Positions 1 to 9,718 are shown, counted from the first letter of the stretch. The stretch is DNA of 64,000 nt from Plenodomus lindquistii (GCA_025504975.1 JANUWI010000008.1:558001-622000); one strand, 5' to 3'. Numbers and translations are program-made. Notes: generated by a model not told the origin, from the sequence alone.

Positions 1-3000
1 TTTATATCCTTTTATTATTCTATAGCTATAGTCTATTTACACTATAGTCTAACACGTGTAAATAGATTAGCTACGTATTAAATTTAGAATACGTTAGTAG
101 CTCTATAGTATAGTATACTGCCTACTCTCTTCTCTAAAAAATTATTATAGTTTATTACTATATCTAATAACACCTAGGTAGGTATTAGCAGATTTAGTAA
201 AGTTATCTATTATAAAATACTATAGTCTATATAAATAAGTTATTATACCTTTTATATAGCTTTATAGAAAATAGCTTTTTTATATACTCTATTAGAGGAT
301 CTACTTAGCTTTAGTAGCTGCTCTACTTCTATTATAACTTACTAACACCTAATTTATATACTATTACGTATACTTCTATTACAATAGCTAGCTTTATGTA
401 TATAACTTTACTACTAGTATAACTACTAGAACCTATACACTATAAATATATACTAAAATTATAGTAAGAATAATATTTATATTACTCTAGAATAAACCTA
501 AGTAGCGTAAATAGTAACTAGAGTAATAATAAAAGAGTTACTAGTATACTTAATACCTGTATCTTTAAAACTTACTAATAGCTAAAGTATAAATGTTAAA
601 AAAGCTTTATAGTAACTTTAAACCTTTTTAATAGCTATATAAAGCAGCTAGTTAGATATATATAAATAGAGAACTACCTATATAAAGTCTATTTTCTTAG
701 CTGCAAAAACGTTACATTTTAGAATAGAAAGAGTTAAAATATATAGTCGCTAATAATAGAAAATAAAAAGATAGACTTTCTAGTAAACGTTAGAGTATAT
801 ATTATAAAAGGGACGTAGAAGCTAGTGTAAGGTTACTAGAGAAAAAGCTACTAATATAGAGTTTAAATAATATTTTTAGCTTTCTAAAATCTAATGCGTA
901 TATATATTATTATAAAAGTAGGCTTTTTATATTATATAGCTATTTTTACGCAATCTGTAAATAATAAAGATTATTAATTTATTTTCTATAATTATAACTA
1001 GCTTGTTTTAATACTATTTTATAACTGCTTTAGAAAAAACAATTAAATAGCTATAATAGAAGCTTCTTTAAATATAAATAATTTTTAACTAGCTTTTTAC
1101 CTAGTCTGCGTAAATACTTAGAACCTATTAGTAGAGAATAGCTTTTACGCAATTTCTAAGGCTAACCTAATGTCTATTAAAATAATTATATTCTAGAACT
1201 TATTTTATATAAGCTAGGTTTTAATACAGAATATTTATAGTAATAAATAAGAATTATACTTTTATAAATATAGATTAACACGCTTTATAGCGTTTTTAAT
1301 ACACTAGCTAAATACGCTGTTAAAAGCTTTAATAGCTATAAAGTTAAAAAACTACTATTTATTAGAATTTTCTATAGTAGTAGTAGGTTTTCTACACGTT
1401 ATATTATTACTAGAAGTCTAATTTATATATATAGAATTGTAAAGATCTATAACTTCTACACGCTGCAGGCTAGCCTAGCTTTATAGAGTTATAAACATAG
1501 GCTCTATATAAATAGCTTTAGTACTACCTACTATTTTTTATCTCTTTTTAGTTTAATTAGAGTAATTCTTTTTTAGAGACAGGCTTTTCCTTTAATAATT
1601 ATAGAGTTTACTAATCTAAACTATCTATTTATTAAAAAAATGCTTAAATTCCTTGCTTCTATTATATATAACTAGAAATTTTTTAATATAAATAAAGTCT
1701 ATATTTTAGAGATTAGCCTAATCTAAACCTATTATGCCTAGAATAGCAGAACTAGTAGATCTACACTCTTTTTCTATTAGAACGTATTTTAGTCCTATCT
1801 AGATTGTATAGACAATATCCATTTTATACTTAATAGAAAGACCTTAGGTAAAAGATTGTAATAATAAATAATAACTACTCTCTATTTTAAAAGATTACCT
1901 ACTCTCTATCTGCTTTAAACGTTCTAGTCTAGCTTTATTAAACTTAATAGTAAAGCTTTGCTCTATAAAAAATTATTAAAAGCAATTTTAAATACTTTTT
2001 TTATATTTGCCTGTAAGCACCTAGATGTCTATTAATTTTAAATTATTTTCTACTTCTAGTAGTACTTCTAGAGCGTTTTTAGAAGGCTAAGTAAGAAATT
2101 GTTTAATTTCTAAGTATTTACTTTTCTAAATCTTACTTAATTTATCTGCTATTACGCTTTTAGTTAAAGTAATTACTTTTTAAAGTTGCTTAATTATTTA
2201 GTAGATAAAGCTATTACTAATAATAGTTAAAAAGATTTAGATATTATAATTAAATGTGCTATATAAAAGCTTAATTATAGCTTAAAAAAACTCTATTAGT
2301 AAAGAAATAAAGTATAAAAGAATAGAAAGCCGCGCAGAATTAATATCTAGTTCTAAAGATTTACACTTGTGTAAAGTAGGCTAGTTAGCTTACTATTAAT
2401 AAATAAAAACTAGAGTTCTATTTCTAGGTATAAGACTTATTATTTTATTAGATAAATATTTTAATGTATAAACCTCTATATTTTTTAGAGTGCAATTTAT
2501 ACGTAAAAGCAGAGTTAACCTAGAATTATTAAAGCGCTTAGGTATTTTCTAGTGTAGTATTTAACTAGTAAGTTTAAAGTCTATATAGTATAAAGCGCGC
2601 TTCTATTTTGTAAATACCTCTATATTTAACTTATATAATTTTATAGCAAATACTATTCTTTAAAGTAAATTCTTTTGTATTAGAAGTAGGTGTTTTTTAA
2701 CCTCTATATAAATAATAGTATAATTAAAGTCTTTATTAACATAACCTAGGCTAAAATAATAGAGGCTAGAACTAATTTTTATTTAAAAATAATAGCTACT
2801 ATAGTCTATACCTATTAACATACTTATAGCTGTTATAAATAGGCCCTTTAGAATAGCTTTTCTTTAGAGTTACTAACTAGCTTAGCGCTTATTATTAGAG
2901 GCAATGTAGAAAACTAGGCTATGTATTTTTAAGTAAGCTCTAGAATAGGCGCAGTACTCTGCTATTTATTTATAATCTAGGTCTATATAGCGTAGAGTAT

Positions 3001-4524
3001 AATAAACTTATATAGTACTATTTATATAAACTATTTATTAATTTAGTACAGCGTAGTATAATTATAAAAAGTAGCTTTCTAAATTTATAATAAAGTATAG
3101 AGGTGCTAGTATAAACCCTTTAGGCCTTTAAGCTATATCTTTAAGTTATATATTTAACCTATAGTCTAAAATTATTATAAATAAAAAAAGCATATATATA
3201 TATAATATAACTTTTAATATTAAGTAATAAAGGTTAATATCTACTTTTAAAGCTATATAGTTTACTTACTTTAGGCGCTACTATACGCGCGTTAATAACT
3301 AAGTAGCATAGACTATTATATTAGCGTATAGAAAGTGCTTTAGCTTAAAAAATAGGCTAAAATTATATAAAGAAATCTATATTAAGTTTATAACTAAATA
3401 ACTATATTACCTATGTATTATATAGTTATAGCTTTACATGCGTAAAAAAAAAGGGACCTCTAAGCTATTATTTACTATTATTATGTAAGTATAAAGGTAA
3501 TATAAATATTTAGGTTTTTTTTCTATATCTAAAACTTCTATACCTTTTATATTAAGTTAAAGATGTTTACTAACTCTATTTATACTAAAACGCCTAAAAC
3601 TCTTGTATTTATTAGTAAGTTCTCTTAACTATTACTAATAGAACTTTTATAGCTAGTTCTAATAGACACATACATTAAGGGAGTTTGCTAAAAAATCTAA
3701 ATAAAATTGTTATTCTAGTTTCTAGTACTATAGATTATCTAAGCTTAAGTAGAACTAAGGATAAACAACTAGCTTTTATAATAGCTAGTAAGAGATTTAA
3801 TAAACATTTTATTTAATAATAGATTAAAAGATAACTACTTTTTTATAGATTTATATTAGTCTAATCTAAAATTTATTATATAGTAGGCAGGTATAATTAA
3901 ACCTATTTTAGATTATATAGAGATCTAGTAATAGGTTTTTATTATATTTTATATTAGCTATAAATTAGAATTAGTTACAGAAGAAGTTATTATAGTTGCA
4001 GGATTTAAAATAGAAGAATTTATTATTAAACCTAATAAAAAGTATATCTATAGAGTAAACATAGTAATATTTAAAGTTTTTATAGAATATATAGAGTTAT
4101 AATTGCGTTATATATATATACTAGATCTTTTAAATAAATATATAAGCTTTCTATATATTTTATAAATATAGTAAGTATATAATTAAATAAATTAAATTAG
4201 CATACTTTTATAATATTTAGTTTAATTAGTAAATGTAATTTATAGACACTACTAGATACAAGCGAAAACTTTCTATTAATAATGTGTTTTTCTAATTTAT
4301 ACGTTCTATAGTAGGCGTAGTAGATAATATATAAACGTAAAGGTACTAAAACTAATATTCTATATAATTAGAAAATACTTCTAAACTATATTTTATTTGT
4401 AATAAATTAGTATAAACCTATTTACCTCTATAATAGCTAGATACGTTCCCTATAATAGCTAGATACACACGTCTCTACTATATACGCTAAGATTAGCTAC
4501 TTAAAGTTAGGTAATATCTAGTAT
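1..4524. repeat. AT-rich, RIP-mutated repeat DNA, left block
   Basis: No open reading frame of useful length is present on either strand. The sequence is dominated by TA steps (tata, ctata, tagta), with very few CpA or TpG dinucleotides and frequent TAG and TAA triplets, while CpG and GpC are still seen. This is what RIP (C to T, preferring CpA, on both strands) leaves behind in repeats of Pezizomycotina. The original element types cannot be named by eye. Near the right end (4429-4472) there are two copies of a 22-bp unit. I see no tRNA, rRNA or gene here. Confidence 0.85.
4429..4472. repeat. Two tandem copies of a 22-bp unit
   Basis: Two adjacent 22-bp units (4429-4450, 4451-4472) both begin with tataatagctagata and differ only in the last seven bases. 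The unit resembles the 22-bp minisatellite at 12433-12557 (about 15 of 22 bases) and so may be a diverged piece of the same family. It lies 57 bp left of the copy 1 insertion. With two copies only, the call is modest. Confidence 0.5.
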
Positions 4525-4529
4525 AGTAT
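4525..4529. repeat. Target-site duplication of copy 1, left (AGTAT)
   Basis: The five bases AGTAT directly precede the TG of the left LTR and recur directly after the CA of the right LTR at 9719-9723. A perfect 5-bp duplication is the usual size for Ty1/Copia integrases and shows that copy 1 sits where it first integrated. Confidence 0.9.
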
Positions 4530-4716
4530 TGTCAGATTGACGGAGTTATTCTAGAGCCAGTAGATAAGCGGGGCACAGGGTGCGCTAGCGCACCCTGTAG
4601 CCGACGCGACAAAACTAGCCTCCTGAGCAACGCTCGGAGAAGACACAATCAATGATCTCAACCCTCATCAAATTCATCAATATTCGTGCACTTTCAATAG
4701 TACCGTGCATCTGACA
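4530..4716 (+). repeat. 5' LTR of copy 1 (187 bp)
   Basis: It begins TGTCAGAT and ends ATCTGACA, an 8-bp terminal inverted repeat with the standard TG...CA ends. It is identical to the LTR at 9532-9718. The LTR is short for the group. No clear TATA box or AATAAA signal is visible. It holds a perfect 24-bp palindrome at 4575-4598. Confidence 0.97.
4575..4598. other. Perfect 24-bp palindrome inside the LTR
   Basis: The half-site ACAGGGTGCGCT (4575-4586) is followed at once by its exact reverse complement (4587-4598). The same palindrome occurs in the copy 1 3' LTR (9577-9600) and the copy 2 5' LTR (56238-56261). In the copy 2 3' LTR the outermost base pair is lost. It is GC-rich and could fold into a hairpin or let two RNAs pair, but its role is unknown. 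Confidence 0.9.
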
Positions 4717-4729
4717 ATTAAGAGTCTCA
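4717..4729 (+). promoter_or_regulatory. Primer-binding site, matches Lys(CUU) tRNA anticodon arm
   Basis: ATTAAGAGTCTCA begins at the base after the 5' LTR. Its complement, TGAGACTCTTAAT, is the anticodon stem 5' strand, the anticodon loop with CUU, and position 39 of the common eukaryotic Lys(CUU) tRNA as I recall it. Drosophila copia is known to prime from a 39-nt 5' half of initiator Met tRNA, and this site has the same geometry with a different tRNA. A weaker D-arm-like match lies just downstream (4737-4747). The tRNA identity rests on memory of the tRNA and should be checked against the host's own gene. Confidence 0.8.
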
Positions 4730-4771
4730 CTGCCGACTACCGCTCAGGCCACCCCAACACGTCTATCCAAC

Positions 4772-5962
4772 ATGACGACAATGCGTGATCCAACAGCTAT
4801 CCTACGGGATCACACAGACTACACAACATGGATGACGCAGCTCAAAGCGCGCTGCATCGCACATAACATCTGGGACAAGATCAATCCTAAGTCTACTACC
4901 CGGCCAACAGTTAAACCGGTAGCAGAAAGAGCCCCGGTGATTGCTGATTACGCGCCAGCCCATGCAAGTAACACAAGCCCAAGAAGGATCACCGATCTCT
5001 CCACAGCAGGCCAGAAGGCTTTCCGGGATGACCTCGAGTATCACAAAATCCTCCTCGAACAATACAAGAACGACCGACATGACTACGAGAAAGAGCAATC
5101 CAGCCTTCAGCACATCGTAGCGTTCATCCAATCAACAGTAACACCGCATCTGCTCCGAACCTGTTGCCTACCCGACCAATCCCTCCGAAAATGGCTCATA
5201 AGCCTCGAAGCGACGATTGGGATTGACGAACAACTTGAACAAGAGCGAGCCCGCGAACGATACCTTCAGGCATTGAAGCCAATGAGAACCTCCGCGCACT
5301 GGGATAGCTGGCTCGCAGAATACGACCAAGCCGCAACTGAAGCAGAGGCATACAACGTACCGGAAGTACTGCAGATCAATGCAGTAACAAAAGATTTCCT
5401 CACATCGGTTAACAAGGTGGCAAATGTGTGGGCAACCACCTTCCAGGACTCTGGACGATACCAACCCGGAATGAACCGCAAAGAGATGATGAAACGCTAT
5501 CGGGAGTACATGATGAATAACCATCCCCTGAAAACAGGGAAGAGCAAAGCAAGTTTCATTGCAGCTCATGACGAGGCTTCACATGACACCGCTGAGGGCG
5601 AAGCCCATCAGGACAGTACAAGGGACGCCTCTACTGTGAACAGCGCGCCATCTCGCCGGGGAAGACCCCGTAATCAACGCGGCAACGATCGAAAGCGACA
5701 AGCCGAGAGACCTCCAGAAGGCTCATACTCCTCCACAAAATGCTTAGCATGTGGACAACGCCATGCCTTGAAGGACTGCTACTACCTACATGAGGAGAAA
5801 GCACCCGGCTGGTGGAAACCAAACGAGTCCGTAAAGGAGCTCGTCAAATTCAAGAAGGAACAAGACCCAGAACTACAAGGGCTAATCCGCTCACAGAGCC
5901 GACCCCGCACAAGGACGCCAACTATCAAGCAGTCCCATACCCCAACTCCGGAAATAGACTGA
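4772..5962 (+). CDS. gag: Gag polyprotein of copy 1 (396 aa)
   Basis: This is the structural protein that should assemble the virus-like particle and package element RNA in the cytoplasm. The N-terminal part (about residues 14-32, with DYTTWMTQLKARC) matches the start of Copia-type Gag (the DUF4219/UBN2 family). The central helical part around residues 145-190 fits UBN2. A zinc knuckle lies near the C-terminus, at C324, C327, H331 and C336 (CX2CX3HX4C), one residue shorter than the usual CX2CX4HX4C and preceded by a basic Arg/Lys-rich stretch. The ATG at 4772 is the first in the frame, 42 bp after the primer-binding site. The frame ends at a UGA followed by CTA and continues directly into pol, so Gag is probably also the N-terminal part of a readthrough Gag-Pol. 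Confidence 0.95.
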   Translation: MTTMRDPTAILRDHTDYTTWMTQLKARCIAHNIWDKINPKSTTRPTVKPVAERAPVIADYAPAHASNTSPRRITDLSTAGQKAFRDDLEYHKILLEQYKNDRHDYEKEQSSLQHIVAFIQSTVTPHLLRTCCLPDQSLRKWLISLEATIGIDEQLEQERARERYLQALKPMRTSAHWDSWLAEYDQAATEAEAYNVPEVLQINAVTKDFLTSVNKVANVWATTFQDSGRYQPGMNRKEMMKRYREYMMNNHPLKTGKSKASFIAAHDEASHDTAEGEAHQDSTRDASTVNSAPSRRGRPRNQRGNDRKRQAERPPEGSYSSTKCLACGQRHALKDCYYLHEEKAPGWWKPNESVKELVKFKKEQDPELQGLIRSQSRPRTRTPTIKQSHTPTPEID

Positions 5963-5965
5963 CTA
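5960..5965 (+). promoter_or_regulatory. Probable UGA-CUA stop-codon readthrough site between gag and pol
   Basis: The gag stop TGA (5960-5962) is followed by CTA, and the same frame stays open from there to 9487. UGA CUA is the short context known to promote readthrough in alphaviruses and in fungal and animal metabolic enzymes. The pol frame has no ATG until 6560, beyond the protease and into the integrase zinc region, so separate initiation would lose the protease. Copy 2 keeps both TGA and CTA although the codon just before is changed. I see no convincing pseudoknot; there is only a 4-bp hairpin at 5997-6007. Confidence 0.75.
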
Positions 5966-8900
5966 TATGGTCGTCAAATCACGCAAGTTGGAGGTTCCGA
6001 GGATCGGTTCCTGGCAACGTCCAATACAGAGGCAGGCTTCGCTGCCACAACAAGTGATTATCCGCTCCGAAATTCATACATTCTGGATTCAGGCACGACA
6101 TGCCATATTACGAACGATCCCCAACGCATATATGACTATCGCGCACCCGGACCCTCAGACTATATATGGGCCGGTAACACACAAGTCTGGATCAGGGGGT
6201 ACGGCTCCATCCGGCTGCCCCTCAGGCACGATCAGCGAACGACGATAATAACGCTCCATGACGTAGCCGTCTGTCCTGACTTCCTCTGTAATCTTGTATC
6301 CTTCCGATTACTCCGACAACAAGGAATATGGTGGGACACCAGAACCGATCCAACAACGCTACGAGCGTCGGACAGCACAATCATTGGAAGCCTGCAGGAG
6401 CTGTACGGCCAATGGGTAATCGAGCACCACACATTGGCACCTGCGGCTTACCACACACACAAAGCAACGTCGCGTACACCGAGACGAGCTCAGATAGCCC
6501 CAGCACTCGTATGGCACAAGAGACTTGGGCATCCCGGTCCAGCAACCGTGGAGCACCTCATGCAGCAAGCTGAGGGGGTGCGAGTGAAAGGCATTACTAC
6601 AGTAGAGTGCAACTCCTGTGGACGAGCCAAGGCCCGGCGTCAAATCAGACGGGCCCCACGAAATACAGATTACGAAGGACCAGGAGAGAGACTGGCCATC
6701 GATTTCCATTCATACGAACACCAAAGCATCACCAAAGAAAGGAGCCAGATGCTCATCACCGACAGATACTCAGGAATGCAATGGGACTATTACTTCACCG
6801 ACAACAGGACCGCAAAGTCCATCATCAAAGCATTCTCTAACTTCATTCTATTTCTCAAGAACCATTTCAACATCACCGTAAAGATCATCGAAGCGGACAA
6901 CGAAATCACAACGGTCAAGCCAGAGGTACAGCGCTACCTTTCATCGCAAGGCATTGTTATTGAGCCCTCGGCCCCGGATACACAAGCACAGAACGGAGGC
7001 GCCGAACGCTCAGGGGGTGTAAACAAGGAGAAAGCGCGCGCAATGCGACTCGACGCCAATCTCTCATGGGAGCTCTGGCCGGAGATAACGCGAGCCGCCG
7101 TCTACCTATACAACCGATCGCCTAACTACGCAAACAACTGGAAGACTCCATACGAGATCTTCTTCACTCGCGTGGCCTTTAGCAACGGCATAGTCACGTC
7201 GATACGAAAACCAAACCTTGCTCACCTTAGAGCATACGGCTGCACAGCGTTCGCCATGACCGACGACACGTATCGCGGAAAAGGACGCTTGCAACGCCTT
7301 GATCCAAAAGCCTGGGTAGGATACCTAGTAGGATATCGATCTACCAACATCTACAGGATATGGATCCCATCCCTGGCCAAGGTCATTAGCACTAGGGACG
7401 TCACCTTTGACGAACAAACAACTTTTGATGGGAAGGTAGAAGACCTGATGGACAACCTCATGCACAGCACACTAAGAGAAATCGCCACGCTTGTGAGGAC
7501 CATGGAGCTCCCTTCACCAGCACACGAACCGGAAACTGAATCCTTCCACGAGGACGATGCTCTTGAAGAGGCCTCAGAGCCACATCCTGAAGCAGATCCG
7601 CCGGGATACTACAACGGTAGGAAGATTAGGGATCATTACCCATCTCCACCGCCGACGCCGCCACCAGCGGCTCTCCTTGCACAATTCATGGCAGGGACAC
7701 ACCCTGAGGAACAATCGGTGTCATCCCGTACAATCCCATGGGCAGCAGCGTTTACCGCAGGAACCCAAGCAGGCAACATAGGGACGACCGGAGGAGAAGC
7801 CATTGACAAAGCCCGATTGAGAAGGATGCTTGCCACCGGCTCGAGACCCCATCGCAGCCAGCTACCGCCTCCTCCCACGTACAAAAGCAAGCTTGAGGAT
7901 CATCCACTAGGCGCCGAGTTTAAACAAGCTGAACTTGACCATCTTTTGAGCCATGCTCAGATGGGTTCATGGACTGAAGTTCCAATCAGAACGGCTAAGT
8001 CAACGGGACAACAGATCCTTGACTGCATGTGGGTCTACACGTACAAGCTGGATAAAGACCACAACCTCCTCAAATGCAAGGCGCGACTAGTGGTCCGAGG
8101 AGATCAACAGAGAAACATTACCTCTCAAGACACCTACGCAGCCACACTAGCTAGCCGCTCGTTCAGAATGTTGATGGCAATCGCAGCCCAGCACGAACTA
8201 GAGCTCAAGCAATTCGACGTTACGAACGCGTTCGTACACGCAGCGATGGACCGAGTTGTCTACCTGCGTATGCCGAAAGGCCATCAGAAGGCCGGCACGA
8301 TCCTACAAGTCAACAAGGCATTATATGGCCTTAGGATCTCACCACTGCTCTGGCAGAAGGAGTTCACAGCAACCCTGCAGAGGCTCGGCTTTGAAGCTAT
8401 ACCACATGAGCCGTGCTGCCTTATTAAGGGCAGTATCATTATCTTCTTTTACGTTGATGATATCATCATGGCTTATCCAACAGGGCAGGATCAGCAGGCT
8501 ACCGGAGTAACGGAGCAGCTGAAGAAGCAGTACACGATTACCGGAGGACACGACTTACAATGGTTCCTCGGGATGGAGATAATCCGTGACCGAGCCTCGC
8601 GCCGGATCCAACTCTCCCAGGCCTCCTACTGCGACAAGATCAGTCGACTGATCGACGATCGAGGAGTAGCACACGACACTCCGATGGCAGCCATTGAGCT
8701 ATTGCCAAGCGACGGACTAGCGAGCCACGCGGACGTCAACAAATATCAACGAAAGATTGGATCACTTCTCTTCGCCGCAGTCACCACGCGACCAGACATC
8801 TCATTTGCTACGTCACGACTAGCAAGGCATCTTACCAATCCCAGCCATGAACATCACAAAGCTGCAGACCGAGTCTTGATGTATCTTCAGGACACCAAAT

Positions 8901-9487
8901 CAACCGTGTTGCAACTCGGGGGTGGCTCACGCCTTCAAGTCGCAAGCGACGCCTCCTTTGCTGACAACACACGAGATAGGAAAAGCTCACAGGGCTACGC
9001 AATTAAGCTATACAACGGGCTTATCGCCTGGAAAGCAAACAAGCAGGACACGGTAACCACGTCGACCACCGAAGCCGAACTCCTCGCTCTGTCCCAAGTC
9101 GCCAAGGAAGCTCTCTTTATCTCGAGGCTCCTTCAGGAGCTCCACGTCAAGATTGAGCCAGGACCTATTATCATTGAATGCGACAATCAACAGACCATCC
9201 GACTACTCACCGCGGAGGTCTCAAAGCTCCAAACCAAGCTCCGACACGTTGATATCCACAACCACTGGCTACGGCAGGAAGTACAACAACAACGGATAAA
9301 CGTACAGTACGTACAGTCATCAGAAATGATCGCAGACGGCCTCACAAAGGCCCTGCCGAAGGGATCCTGGGGAAGGTTCCTCCATCAACTCGGACTTATC
9401 AAAGCTGAGACGCTCTCAACGCCAACGAACGAGACTCCGATTGAGGAAATCCAACAGCAACTAGACCACCTCTCAATAACTCCTTAG
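5963..9487 (+). CDS. pol: Pol polyprotein of copy 1: protease, integrase, RT, RNase H (1174 codons)
   Basis: This region makes element DNA and inserts it. Domains, numbered from 5963: aspartic protease with the DSG active site at 42-44 (nt 6086-6094); integrase zinc motif H185, H190, C216, C219; integrase catalytic D247, D312, E348 with exactly 35 residues between the last two (DD35E); the Copia-type RLDPKAWVGYLVGY motif near 440-460; a proline-rich linker; reverse transcriptase with D752 in FDVTNAF and YVDD at 830-833 (nt 8450-8461); RNase H with D996, E1037 and D1074. The stop is TAG at 9485-9487. The frame equals that of gag. A TTG at 6434 can be taken as a start, but that would drop the protease, and the first ATG is at 6560, so translation most likely enters by readthrough of the gag UGA. 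All key catalytic residues are present. Confidence 0.95.
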   Translation, partial: LYGRQITQVGGSEDRFLATSNTEAGFAATTSDYPLRNSYILDSGTTCHITNDPQRIYDYRAPGPSDYIWAGNTQVWIRGYGSIRLPLRHDQRTTIITLHDVAVCPDFLCNLVSFRLLRQQGIWWDTRTDPTTLRASDSTIIGSLQELYGQWVIEHHTLAPAAYHTHKATSRTPRRAQIAPALVWHKRLGHPGPATVEHLMQQAEGVRVKGITTVECNSCGRAKARRQIRRAPRNTDYEGPGERLAIDFHSYEHQSITKERSQMLITDRYSGMQWDYYFTDNRTAKSIIKAFSNFILFLKNHFNITVKIIEADNEITTVKPEVQRYLSSQGIVIEPSAPDTQAQNGGAERSGGVNKEKARAMRLDANLSWELWPEITRAAVYLYNRSPNYANNWKTPYEIFFTRVAFSNGIVTSIRKPNLAHLRAYGCTAFAMTDDTYRGKGRLQRLDPKAWVGYLVGYRSTNIYRIWIPSLAKVISTRDVTFDEQTTFDGKVEDLMDNLMHSTLREIATLVRTMELPSPAHEPETESFHEDDALEEASEPHPEADPPGYYNGRKIRDHYPSPPPTPPPAALLAQFMAGTHPEEQSVSSRTIPWAAAFTAGTQAGNIGTTGGEAIDKARLRRMLATGSRPHRSQLPPPPTYKSKLEDHPLGAEFKQAELDHLLSHAQMGSWTEVPIRTAKSTGQQILDCMWVYTYKLDKDHNLLKCKARLVVRGDQQRNITSQDTYAATLASRSFRMLMAIAAQHELELKQFDVTNAFVHAAMDRVVYLRMPKGHQKAGTILQVNKALYGLRISPLLWQKEFTATLQRLGFEAIPHEPCCLIKGSIIIFFYVDDIIMAYPTGQDQQATGVTEQLKKQYTITGGHDLQWFLGMEIIRDRASRRIQLSQASYCDKISRLIDDRGVAHDTPMAAIELLPSDGLASHADVNKYQRKIGSLLFAAVTTRPDISFATSRLARHLTNPSHEHHKAADRVLMYLQDTKSTVLQLGGGSRLQVASDASFADNTRDRKSSQGYAIKLYNGLIAWKANKQDTVTTSTTEAELLALSQVAKEALFISRLLQELHVKIEPGPIIIECDNQQTIRLLTAEVSKLQTKLRHVDIHNHWLRQEVQQQRINVQYVQSSEMIADGLTKALPKGSWGRFLHQLGLIKAETLSTPTNETPIEEIQQQLDHLSITP

Positions 9488-9522
9488 GAGAAAGGTTTCA
9501 GCCAGCAATAGCTTCCAGGCTG

Positions 9523-9531
9523 AAGGGGGTG
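9523..9531 (+). promoter_or_regulatory. Polypurine tract of copy 1
   Basis: AAGGGGGTG directly abuts the 3' LTR, the position expected for the primer of plus-strand DNA synthesis. It contains one T near its end. Copy 2 has the same sequence at 51306-51314. Confidence 0.85.
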
Positions 9532-9718
9532 TGTCAGATTGACGGAGTTATTCTAGAGCCAGTAGATAAGCGGGGCACAGGGTGCGCTAGCGCACCCTGT
9601 AGCCGACGCGACAAAACTAGCCTCCTGAGCAACGCTCGGAGAAGACACAATCAATGATCTCAACCCTCATCAAATTCATCAATATTCGTGCACTTTCAAT
9701 AGTACCGTGCATCTGACA
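9532..9718 (+). repeat. 3' LTR of copy 1 (187 bp)
   Basis: It is base-for-base identical to the LTR at 4530-4716, including the 8-bp terminal inverted repeat and the 24-bp palindrome (9577-9600). Identity of the two LTRs points to recent insertion, because they are made identical at integration. Confidence 0.97.

Larger units (their letters stand above)
4530..9718 (+). mobile_element. Ty1/Copia LTR retrotransposon, copy 1, apparently complete
   Basis: This is a 5189-bp element bounded by identical 187-bp LTRs and a 5-bp target duplication. In order it has a 5' LTR, a primer-binding site (4717-4729), gag (4772-5962), pol in the same frame after one UGA (5963-9487), a polypurine tract (9523-9531) and a 3' LTR. 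The order protease-integrase-RT-RNase H defines the Copia (Pseudoviridae) group rather than Gypsy. G+C is near half, against about a quarter in the flanks, and there is no RIP pattern, so it arrived after the surrounding DNA was mutated. Identical LTRs and intact frames mean it could be active, but that is inferred only. Confidence 0.97.

Noticed and set aside
5967..6248. Overlapping frame starting ATGGTCGTC just after gag
   Set aside because: It is a shifted reading of the protease region with no domain; the pol frame explains the DNA.
6434..6436. TTG as start of a separate pol ORF
   Set aside because: The frame is open from 5963 and carries the protease before this point; a TTG start in a eukaryote is unlikely.
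4802..9190. Many antisense and shifted open frames inside both Copia copies
   Set aside because: They mirror gag and pol in other frames and recur identically in both copies only because the DNA is nearly identical.
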